Shown here: positions 1 through 7,696 of the stretch, one piece after another
How positions within the stretch are numbered: the first letter of the stretch is position 1
Layout: each line of letters starts with the position of its first letter
Assembly (NCBI GenBank): GCA_947176285.1
Contig: CAMWQF010000003.1
Location: 1-33,793, forward strand
Length of the DNA: 33,793 nucleotides
Direction: 5' to 3'
Source: an uncultured Porphyromonadaceae bacterium
GTDB taxonomy: Bacteria; Bacteroidota; Bacteroidia; Bacteroidales; Muribaculaceae
Made by a program: the position numbers and the translations under genes
Notes under the pieces: generated by a model
Told to the model about the DNA's origin: nothing
The model's input: only the letters and a program-made list of their open reading frames with translations
The model's database searches: none

Positions 1-451
1 GTATTATAAGTCTTGTTATGTGGAATTGCTCAAGGGCGACTTCCCCTCCCTTCTCTATTTCGGTTTCGTATTCACCGTTTTCACTGTTTTCGAGTTCTAT
101 AGCGGAGCCAGTGCCTCCAGCTTCGAACTCGATTTCTGCTCCGAGAATCCATTTCGGATTGAATTTATAGTCGAAAGCCAATACAAATCTTGGAATTGCA
201 ATAGTATTGCGGTGAGTGCGGGTGTTTCCTGTGGATGTGCCTGCAAAGCGATTTATACCATAGTCTTTGAATGAAGCCACCATCTCCCCGTAGCCACCGA
301 AACGAAACTTGCTGTAGCCTGTCGTGTCCGACTGAGTGGCGGCAAGTGGCTGAGCCGGTTGCTTTTGTGCTTCAACGGCAGAAGCCGGTGTCGGCAAAAA
401 AGATGTAAGTATTAATGAGATTCCTAATATTGCAGATAAATAAACGTTCAT
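1..451 (-). CDS. Porin / outer-membrane beta-barrel protein, N-terminal part (C-terminus beyond window edge)
   Basis: Manual reverse-strand translation from ATG at 451-449 is open to the window edge: MNVYLSAILGISLILTSFLPTPASAVEAQKQPAQPLAATQSDTTGYSKFRFGGYGEMVASFKDYGINRFAGTSTGNTRTHRNTIAIPRFVLAFDYKFNPKWILGAEIEFEAGGTGSAIELENSENGEYETEIEKGGEVALEQFHITRLII. Signal peptide, then FRFGGYGE and EIEFEAGGTGSAIELE typical of Bacteroidales porins. Absent from the ORF track because it has no stop in the window. Confidence 0.85.
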   Translation of the reverse strand, partial: MNVYLSAILGISLILTSFLPTPASAVEAQKQPAQPLAATQSDTTGYSKFRFGGYGEMVASFKDYGINRFAGTSTGNTRTHRNTIAIPRFVLAFDYKFNPKWILGAEIEFEAGGTGSAIELENSENGEYETEIEKGGEVALEQFHITRLII

Positions 452-615
452 ATTCGGGTGATTTTTTCGGTTGCAAAATTACAATCGAATCTATACCCGG
501 ACAATACTCATTATTTAGACAAATTCTAAATAAAAATTTAAAAAATTCGTTATAATTTGTAGTGAAAATCTCAAAATACTCAAAAATGAGTATGGTATTG
601 TTAAAAAATAATTCG

Positions 616-623
616 TACTTTTG
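616..623 (+). promoter_or_regulatory. Bacteroidota -7 element (TACTTTTG, TAnnTTTG consensus) for the hemerythrin-LuxR gene
   Basis: Exact match to TAnnTTTG 5 nt before ATG 628; implies a very short or absent 5' UTR, or a start slightly downstream (M at 637). Confidence 0.55.
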
Positions 624-627
624 CACC

Positions 628-1590
628 ATGAAAGTTATGGAAAAACAAAAGTCATATACCGGTAGTGACAGATTACGAGACCTCATTGACGCCAACAGCG
701 ACCTGATGATGGTGGCAGCCAGATTCGGAATAGCACTTGGCTTCGGCGATAAGACGGTGAAAGAGGTATGTGCAGAAGATGGAGTGGATGAACGCACGTT
801 TCTTGCTGTGTGCAACCTTATAGACAGGCGTCCTTATTCTATTGAGGTGTCACTGACTTCTCTGATGAGTTATCTGAGAAGTGCTCACTCTTATTTCCTT
901 GAATTCCTGTTGCCTTCCATACGCCGTAAACTGCTTCTTGCCGTAAGTGCTCTTCCGATCGACGATGTGCTGATGCAGTTGCTTAAGTTTTTTGATGATT
1001 ACTGTGCAGAGGTGCGCCGTCACATGGAGCATGAGAACGACAGTATATTCAGTTATGTAGACCGTCTTCTGGGAGGAGAGGATGCCGGGGAGTTCCGTAT
1101 AGCCGACTATTCCGTTGGGCACACGAGCATGACCGAGAAACTCGATGAACTGAAGGATATTTTCATACGCCATTATCATGTCATGAACAATATCTTGCTC
1201 GTATCAGCGCTTAATGATATCATTGATTGCAATGCAGACCTTTGCTCGCATTGCGAGATAGAGGATCGTATGTTCATGCCTGCTGTAGAACGTCTTGAAC
1301 GTTCGATGAAACTAAAGGAACGGGATATAATGCCCGATAAGAGAGAAGATGAGGATTCCGATTCCCTTCTTGACAGCATGACTGAGCGCGAGAAGGAGAT
1401 AGTGCGCTGTGTGGCTCGAGGAATGCAAAACAAAGAGATTGCTGATAAACTCTTCATCTCTATCAATACAGTCACCACCTACCGTCGCAACATCTCAGCC
1501 AAACTCAACATTCACTCAGCAGCTGGCCTAACAGTTTTCGCCATCCTCCACCGCCTTGTAGACATAAACGACATCGACCCGCATCTCTGA
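628..1590 (+). CDS. Hemerythrin/RIC (YtfE/ScdA)-like di-iron domain fused to C-terminal LuxR/NarL-type HTH; one-component transcriptional regulator
   Basis: Track ORF 562-1590; start probably at 628. The N-terminal two thirds has spaced His/Glu motifs aligning by eye with YtfE: AHSYFLEFLLP, RRHMEHENDSIFSYV, VGHTSMTEKLDEL, LCSHCEIEDRMFMPAVE. C-terminus LDSMTEREKEIVRCVARGMQNKEIADKLFISINTVTTYRRNISAKLNIHSAAGLTVFAI is a canonical LuxR HTH. Confidence 0.85.
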   Translation: MKVMEKQKSYTGSDRLRDLIDANSDLMMVAARFGIALGFGDKTVKEVCAEDGVDERTFLAVCNLIDRRPYSIEVSLTSLMSYLRSAHSYFLEFLLPSIRRKLLLAVSALPIDDVLMQLLKFFDDYCAEVRRHMEHENDSIFSYVDRLLGGEDAGEFRIADYSVGHTSMTEKLDELKDIFIRHYHVMNNILLVSALNDIIDCNADLCSHCEIEDRMFMPAVERLERSMKLKERDIMPDKREDEDSDSLLDSMTEREKEIVRCVARGMQNKEIADKLFISINTVTTYRRNISAKLNIHSAAGLTVFAILHRLVDINDIDPHL

Positions 1591-1624
1591 CGATGCGGGC
1601 CGATCAGCAAACTAAAGTAATGGA

Positions 1625-1936
1625 TTAAACGATGTAGACAGCAGCATCCAACAGGTAGATGCTGGCAAGCATGCTGAGTTTTATCAGCACCATGCCGATG
1701 GCTCGTCTACTCAAAAAAAGGATTGTAGACACTATGGTAGTTATTACGAAGATAGTTTGCAAAATAATGTTGCTGACTGCCGGCAGTTGGTCGGCTATGC
1801 CAAGAATTACCATTGCAAACAAAATAAGCGACAGTGAGTCTATGACAAAGAGTCGTTTTAAATCAAAGATTGCCGGCAATGCCGAAAATGCATTGCGCAT
1901 GGGCTTGGGTATAGGATTGTGTGTAGATAGTTGCAT
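1625..1936 (-). CDS. Small hypothetical membrane protein
   Basis: 103-aa ORF with about three hydrophobic segments (LSLILFAMVILGIA, NIILQTIFVITTIVSTILFL, IKLSMLASIYLLDAAVYIV). The opposite-strand ORF 1659-1958 is less protein-like. Confidence 0.5.
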   Translation of the reverse strand: MQLSTHNPIPKPMRNAFSALPAIFDLKRLFVIDSLSLILFAMVILGIADQLPAVSNIILQTIFVITTIVSTILFLSRRAIGMVLIKLSMLASIYLLDAAVYIV

Positions 1937-2109
1937 AAAATATGATGAGGGCAGTTAGCCTAAAAGTTATGGATTTGTAATGCACCTTGTGCTTATGATA
2001 TAGAAACGTTCGTTTTGCATGCATATTGTCGCTATTTTTATTCTAATTGCTTTTTTTAATATTATTTAATAGTTTAATCGATTAATTTGGAGGATAGGAT
2101 AAAATTCAT

Positions 2110-2117
2110 TAAATTTG
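2110..2117 (+). promoter_or_regulatory. Bacteroidota -7 element (TAAATTTG) for the SGNH hydrolase gene
   Basis: Matches TAnnTTTG 24 nt upstream of ATG 2141; supports 2141 rather than the track start 2087. Confidence 0.5.
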
Positions 2118-2140
2118 CAAACAAAACAACGTCAAAAACC

Positions 2141-2842
2141 ATGAATAAGACCTACATCAAACGTATTGGAGCAATAGCAGCAGCAATTTTAATTTCTGCC
2201 GGTTCGCTTGCTTCAGCCCAAGTCAAGAAAAGTGTATCCATCTTGGGTGATTCATATTCCACATTTGAGAACTACATTGAGCCTAAGAGCAACGAAATGT
2301 GGTATTTTGTCAAGGCTGATCCTAAACGTACAGATGTCACCGACGTAAAGCAAACTTGGTGGCATCAGCTGATTAAAGACGGAGGCTATAAACTCGAGCA
2401 GAATAATTCCTACTCCGGCTCAACAGTCTGCACTACCGGCTATCGTGGTGAAGACTATACAGAAAGGGCTTTCATCAACCGCATGGATAATCTCGGTTGT
2501 CCCGATGTCTTGCTTATCTTCGGCGCTACCAACGATTCATGGGCAAATGCCCCGATAGGAGAGTTTGTGTGGAGCGATTGGACCACCGAACAACTAAAAT
2601 CATTCCGTCCTGCACTCACCTATATGCTGTCTCACATCGTAGACCGCTATCCTAACACAGAACTCCTATACATCATTAATGATGGACTTAAACCTGAAAT
2701 TACTACATCTATAGTTGACGCCTGCGAGCATTATGGAGTGCCCTACATCCAACTCCAAGATATCGACAAGACAGCAGGACATCCCAATATCCATGGCATG
2801 AAGCAGATTGCCGATCAAGTAGGCTCTGCCTTAAAAAGGTAA
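2141..2842 (+). CDS. SGNH/GDSL-family hydrolase, secreted
   Basis: MNKTYIKRIGAIAAAILISAGSLASAQ signal peptide; block I ILGDSYSTF, block III-like IFGATNDSW, C-terminal GHPNIHGMKQIADQV catalytic His region. Confidence 0.8.
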   Translation: MNKTYIKRIGAIAAAILISAGSLASAQVKKSVSILGDSYSTFENYIEPKSNEMWYFVKADPKRTDVTDVKQTWWHQLIKDGGYKLEQNNSYSGSTVCTTGYRGEDYTERAFINRMDNLGCPDVLLIFGATNDSWANAPIGEFVWSDWTTEQLKSFRPALTYMLSHIVDRYPNTELLYIINDGLKPEITTSIVDACEHYGVPYIQLQDIDKTAGHPNIHGMKQIADQVGSALKR

Positions 2843-2876
2843 TTATAAGGTCTTTAGAGGCTTTAAGGGCATTAAT

Positions 2877-2915
2877 GACAAAAAAAAGGAGGATCGAAAA
2901 TCCTCCTTTTTTGTC
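2877..2915. terminator. Bidirectional intrinsic terminator between convergent SGNH hydrolase and GH3 genes
   Basis: gacaaaaaaaaGGAGGATcgaaaATCCTCCttttttgtc: inverted repeat flanked by A- and T-tracts. Confidence 0.85.
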
Positions 2916-2927
2916 GTTTTTTGAATA

Positions 2928-5180
2928 TCATTTATATTCGAAATCGAGCGTATGCTTGATATCGGCAGAAGATGCTCCAATGAGGGCTTTGAATTTGCCC
3001 GGTTCGGCTACCCATGCGTGAGCCTTGTCATCGAAGAATTTCAATTCTTCAGGAGTTATCTTGAATTTGACGGTTTTTGTCTCACCCGGTGCAAGTTTCA
3101 CCTTGTCGAACCCCTTAAGTTCCTTTACAGGTCGAGGAAGTGATGATTTAAGGTCGGATATATATAGTTGCACAATCTCGCTTCCTTCACGCATGCCCTT
3201 ATTGGTGACAGGCACTTCGATTTCGATTTCCCCGTTTTCATCGATGATTTTACCGGTAGCGATAGGTTTTCCGTATTCAAAATCGGTGTAACTAAGTCCA
3301 TATCCAAATGGAAAGAGAGCCGGAATCTTCTTCGTGTCGTGCCAACGATATCCTACAAGGATATCCTCTTTGTAGGTCTGATGAGGCTTTTTTCCTCCTT
3401 CGATCACAGAACCCGGGATAGCCACAAAATCTGCATCTCCTTCCTCTATGCCGGGATATGATATTTCTCCATAAAAGTTTGCTCCGCAGTCCTGAAGTTT
3501 CTTGGGAATAGAGTAGGGGAGTTTACCTGACGGATTTACGTTTCCGGCTATTACATCAGCAAGAGAGGCTCCTCCCATAGTGCCAAGATATGATGTATGC
3601 AATATCGCCGGCACTTTATTCACCCAAGGCATCTCATATGCATTGCCGGAAATATTGGCAATCACTATATTGGGATTGGCCTCAATCAGTTCTTCGATAA
3701 GCTGATTCTGCCCGAAAGGGAGTTCATATTCCCGGCGGTCAGTGCTCTCGCAGTCTTGCCATGCGTTCTTGTTCAGACCTCCGATATAGATCACCACATC
3801 AGCATCCTTCGCCATCGCCACTGCTTCCTCCCGTAGCCTATCCTGCTCTTCCTGTGGGATGATATCTTCCGCTTCATAATGAGTCCTGCCGCAAGCATAT
3901 CCTTGAGCATACTTCACTTTGTCGCCATAAAGAGCCTGAAGGGCAGAGAGGGGTGATAGATAATCTTTCGGCTTTAGTTCTGATGATCCTCCTCCATCTG
4001 TCAGGCGGCGCGTTGCATTGTCGCCTACCACGAGGATTGAATTGTATTTTGTTCCGTCAAGTGGCAGAATACCTGCATTCTTCAGAAGCACCACAGACTC
4101 ATCTCCAATCAGTTTTGCCGCTGCATAATGCTCAGGCGTACATTTTGATCCGAAAGGTTTGTCTGTGTTCATTGCAGTGCGGAAGATAAGTCGCAAGATA
4201 TTGCGTGCCTTTTCATTGACAGTGCTTTCCGGAACTTCTCCGCTTTTAATCATTTCAAGATAAGGATTGGCAAGATAATAGTCGTCATATCCGAATTCAC
4301 TTTCACTTGTCAGTCCGTTGGTATAAGATCCCATCTCAATGTCGAGACCATTAAGTGCCGCCTCTTTAGTGTCGTGAGCACCACCCCAGTCGGTGATTAC
4401 AACGCCATCAAAGCCCCATTCATCGCGTAGGATATCCTTCAGCAGGCGATGATTGTGGCAGCAGTGCTGGTCCCAGATCTTGTTGTAGGCGCCCATTATT
4501 GCCCAAGCGCCTCCATCCTGCACAGCCTTTTTAAAAGCTGGGAGGTAAATCTCATAAAGAGCCCTGTCGCTTAGGTCGACATTGACAGTGCCTCGCCATT
4601 TCTCCTGATTGTTCAGCGCGAAATGCTTCACGCAAGCGGCAACCCCGTTTTTTTGAAGTTCCTGCACGTATGGCACCACCATCTCTCCTGCAAGATATGG
4701 ATCTTCACCCATATATTCGAAATTTCTGCCGTTGAGCGGTGTTCTATAGATATTTACACCGGGACCAAGCAGTACATCTTTCTCACGATAGCGCGCCTCT
4801 TCTCCTATGCTTTTGCCGTAGAGGGCGGCAAGTTCGGGATTCCATGTGGCAGCAAGTGCAGTAAGAGCCGGAAATGCGGTTATGGAGTCGTTGTTCCATC
4901 CGGAATATCCCCAGTCGTTCCAGTTTATTTCTGCACGCACGCCATGGGGACCGTCGCTCATCCACACCTCGGGAATCCCGAGACGCTCCACGCCCGGGGA
5001 TGAGAATTTACTCTGTGCATGGCAGAGAGCCACTTTTTCTTCGAGAGTCATCCTCGAAAGTGCGTCCTCTACACGTTTCTCGATCGGGGCGTTCCTGTCG
5101 AGATAAATAGGCTCAGAAGCGGAAACATTAGCTACAGCCGAAACCATGGTTGCCGACATAATTATTGTATTTATTTTCAT
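2928..5180 (-). CDS. Glycoside hydrolase family 3 beta-glucosidase, secreted
   Basis: 750 aa, signal peptide; GH3 features: KHFALNNQE, GVVITDWGGAHD (nucleophile Asp), C-terminal FnIII-like domain (VPVTNKGMREGSEIVQLYI...RPVKELKGFDKVKLAPGET). Confidence 0.95.
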   Translation of the reverse strand: MKINTIIMSATMVSAVANVSASEPIYLDRNAPIEKRVEDALSRMTLEEKVALCHAQSKFSSPGVERLGIPEVWMSDGPHGVRAEINWNDWGYSGWNNDSITAFPALTALAATWNPELAALYGKSIGEEARYREKDVLLGPGVNIYRTPLNGRNFEYMGEDPYLAGEMVVPYVQELQKNGVAACVKHFALNNQEKWRGTVNVDLSDRALYEIYLPAFKKAVQDGGAWAIMGAYNKIWDQHCCHNHRLLKDILRDEWGFDGVVITDWGGAHDTKEAALNGLDIEMGSYTNGLTSESEFGYDDYYLANPYLEMIKSGEVPESTVNEKARNILRLIFRTAMNTDKPFGSKCTPEHYAAAKLIGDESVVLLKNAGILPLDGTKYNSILVVGDNATRRLTDGGGSSELKPKDYLSPLSALQALYGDKVKYAQGYACGRTHYEAEDIIPQEEQDRLREEAVAMAKDADVVIYIGGLNKNAWQDCESTDRREYELPFGQNQLIEELIEANPNIVIANISGNAYEMPWVNKVPAILHTSYLGTMGGASLADVIAGNVNPSGKLPYSIPKKLQDCGANFYGEISYPGIEEGDADFVAIPGSVIEGGKKPHQTYKEDILVGYRWHDTKKIPALFPFGYGLSYTDFEYGKPIATGKIIDENGEIEIEVPVTNKGMREGSEIVQLYISDLKSSLPRPVKELKGFDKVKLAPGETKTVKFKITPEELKFFDDKAHAWVAEPGKFKALIGASSADIKHTLDFEYK

Positions 5181-5182
5181 TG

Positions 5183-7696
5183 TTAATAGTTGATTGTTGA
5201 ATTGATGATGACATTAGATTCTTGGAGACCAGGGGATGTCGCCCTGACCTTGATTTCACCGGTGTCTCCGTCGTTTTGCACGATTACAAGAGCGCGTCCG
5301 TAGAACGCTTTCTTGCGGTCTGACTTGAACTTTTCAAGGGAGATAGGTGAGCCGTTGTCTGTGCCGGCGTTGAAGCCGCTTCCTTCTACAGAGAAGAAAA
5401 TCTCGTTTTCAGCCAGAGGACATAAGTTGCCATCTTTGTCTACCACTTCCACCGAGACATAGCAGAGATCGGACCCGTCAGCATTGATTTCTGTACGGTC
5501 AGGGGTCAGGCGCAAAGCATATGGCTCTGACGCGGTATTGATCGACGTGCGTTTCACTTCCTTTCCATTCTTACGGCTTACGGCTTCGAGAGTTCCGGGA
5601 GTGAATGGCAATCGCCACCACACATGATATGCCTCACCTTCAGGAGTTTTTTTGCCGAGAGATTCCCCATTTAGGAAAAGTTCCACTTCATCCGCATTAT
5701 TGAAATATGCCCATACGTCCACTTCCTCACCCTCTTTCCAATTCCAGTGAGGGAAGAGATGCAGCACATCAATGTCCGGACGCCAGCGGCTCTGATACAT
5801 ATAGTAGGAATCTTTCGGATTTCCTGCGAGATCGACGAGCCCGAAATATGAACTTCTTGCAGGCCAGCCATAAGGAGTGGGTTCGCCGATATAGTCAAAT
5901 CCTGTCCATACGAATTGTCCCATTATGAAGTCATTGTCTTCCACATGGCGCATAGTCCCTTCGTGGGTGTTTCCCCATGGCGCGTGGCAGTTGTCGTAGG
6001 CAGAGCAAGAGAAGGATTCGTTGAAGAAAGGCTTGTCCCATCGTTCAGGCCATAGATTGATGCTGTCGGAAGGCATTTGATAATATCCGCGTGTTTGCAG
6101 GGCTGATACGCTTTCAGTCACAATGAACGGTTTCCCGGGAAAGTTCTTGGGAACATCCTTAAACCAGTCATCGTGATAGTTGAATCCAATTATATCAAGT
6201 GCTCTGGATCGGAAGAGGTGATTGCCTGGATTCGGCTCGTTGCATCCGGCTGTCACAGGACGCGTAGGGTCAAGTTCCCTGGTCATGTCAGCCAATTTTT
6301 TAGTAAGCAGTGAGTTGACGCTCATTTCCTCCCCTTCCTTAGCGAGCAATTCGGGGCCATGTCCGAAATTCAGTATGAGATTGGCTTGCTCAAGGCTAAG
6401 GGTGTCGGCGTTTGCATCGCTCCATTGTTCAAGCACTTCGTTTCCGATGCTCCACATGATGATGCTTGGATGGTTGCGGTCGCGCACCACGAGGTCGGTC
6501 AGGTCGCGCTCGTGCCATTCCGGAAAATAACGGGAATAATCGTGTGAGGTCTTTTTCTTTCGCCACATATCGAAAGTCTCGTCCATCACCATAAGCCCCG
6601 TCGAGTCGCAAAGTTCGAGCAGTTCGGGAGCCGGCGGATTATGAGAAGTTCGTATGGCGTTTGCCCCCATCTCTTTCATTATTCTAAGTTGGCGTGCTAT
6701 AGCGGCTTTATTGACAACGGCTCCTAATGCGCCTGCATCATGATGCAGGCATACTCCGTTGATTTTCATGCGATCGCCATTGAGCGAGAACCCCTTTTCG
6801 GCATCAAACTCCATGAAGCGGAATCCTGTCTTAGTCTCAAATCTGTCGATAATCTTGTTTTTCACCTTCACTTCATTCACTACAGTGTAAAGTGCCGGTG
6901 ATTTTACAGACCACAGTTCTGGACTGCTTACTGTTAGATTCTGTATCACCTCGCTTTCCTTACCCGGTCCGAGCAAAAGAGGTGTGGAAGCAGAGGCTAC
7001 GATGCCGTTTTCAGGAGAGTATATAGTGGTCTCAAGAGTGGCTTTGGCATTTTTATTGCCATTGTTTTCCAAGTTAGTGATAACTGAGAGTTTGGCTGCC
7101 TCTTTCGTCACTTTGTCTTGGCGAACGAAAGTGCCCCATTTCTTCACATGCACCGGATCAAGAATCCTTAGCCAGACATGGCGGTAGATGCCGCATCCGC
7201 TATACCATCTTGAGTTTGGTTGCTCTGAGTTGTCAACTTTCACTGCGATGACATTCTTTCCGGGTTTTAGCCATGGAGTAAGGTCATAGCTGAATGATGC
7301 ATAACCATAGGGCCTGGTGCCGAGTTCATGACCGTTGATGTAGACGGTGGAATTCATGTAAGCGCCATCGAAGTCGATGTATACATCTTTCCCTTTCATG
7401 GATGGGGTGAAATTGAAGGATTTGCGATACCATCCAATTCCTCCCGGAAGTGCACCACCGCCCGTTCCGGAAGGATTGTCTTTGCTGAACTCTCCTTCAA
7501 TAGCCCAATCGTGAGGCAGGTCAAGGTTTCTCCAAGAAGTGTCGTCATGCTCCGGATCGAAAGCATGAGCCGGTTTGTCTAAAGAAAACTTCCATCCTTT
7601 GTCGAAAGATATAGCCCGGTTGTCGCGGGCAGCGGTCGCGCTGCCTGCCGTCAGGAGGGCAAGCAGCGCGATTATGGTCATTTTCAATGAATTCAT
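5183..7696 (-). CDS. Glycoside hydrolase family 2 beta-galactosidase, secreted
   Basis: 837 aa; sugar-binding domain (DWAIEGEFSKDNPSGTGGGALPGGIGWYRKSF), NAIRTSHNPPAPELLELCDSTGLMVMDE, acid/base MWSIGNEVLEQW, nucleophile PFIVTESVSA. Start overlaps the GH31 stop (ATGA). Confidence 0.93.
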   Translation of the reverse strand: MNSLKMTIIALLALLTAGSATAARDNRAISFDKGWKFSLDKPAHAFDPEHDDTSWRNLDLPHDWAIEGEFSKDNPSGTGGGALPGGIGWYRKSFNFTPSMKGKDVYIDFDGAYMNSTVYINGHELGTRPYGYASFSYDLTPWLKPGKNVIAVKVDNSEQPNSRWYSGCGIYRHVWLRILDPVHVKKWGTFVRQDKVTKEAAKLSVITNLENNGNKNAKATLETTIYSPENGIVASASTPLLLGPGKESEVIQNLTVSSPELWSVKSPALYTVVNEVKVKNKIIDRFETKTGFRFMEFDAEKGFSLNGDRMKINGVCLHHDAGALGAVVNKAAIARQLRIMKEMGANAIRTSHNPPAPELLELCDSTGLMVMDETFDMWRKKKTSHDYSRYFPEWHERDLTDLVVRDRNHPSIIMWSIGNEVLEQWSDANADTLSLEQANLILNFGHGPELLAKEGEEMSVNSLLTKKLADMTRELDPTRPVTAGCNEPNPGNHLFRSRALDIIGFNYHDDWFKDVPKNFPGKPFIVTESVSALQTRGYYQMPSDSINLWPERWDKPFFNESFSCSAYDNCHAPWGNTHEGTMRHVEDNDFIMGQFVWTGFDYIGEPTPYGWPARSSYFGLVDLAGNPKDSYYMYQSRWRPDIDVLHLFPHWNWKEGEEVDVWAYFNNADEVELFLNGESLGKKTPEGEAYHVWWRLPFTPGTLEAVSRKNGKEVKRTSINTASEPYALRLTPDRTEINADGSDLCYVSVEVVDKDGNLCPLAENEIFFSVEGSGFNAGTDNGSPISLEKFKSDRKKAFYGRALVIVQNDGDTGEIKVRATSPGLQESNVIINSTINY

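Noticed and set aside
372-815. 147-aa minus-strand ORF spanning the porin start and the LuxR gene start
   Set aside because: Conflicts with the porin frame read manually from 451, the divergent promoter region and the regulator CDS.
850-1478. Minus-strand ORFs 850-1179 and 1176-1478
   Set aside because: Antisense to the hemerythrin-LuxR CDS, no protein-like features.
1659-1958. 99-aa plus-strand ORF opposite the small membrane protein
   Set aside because: Both strands are open; the minus-strand translation has cleaner TM segments. Low certainty either way.
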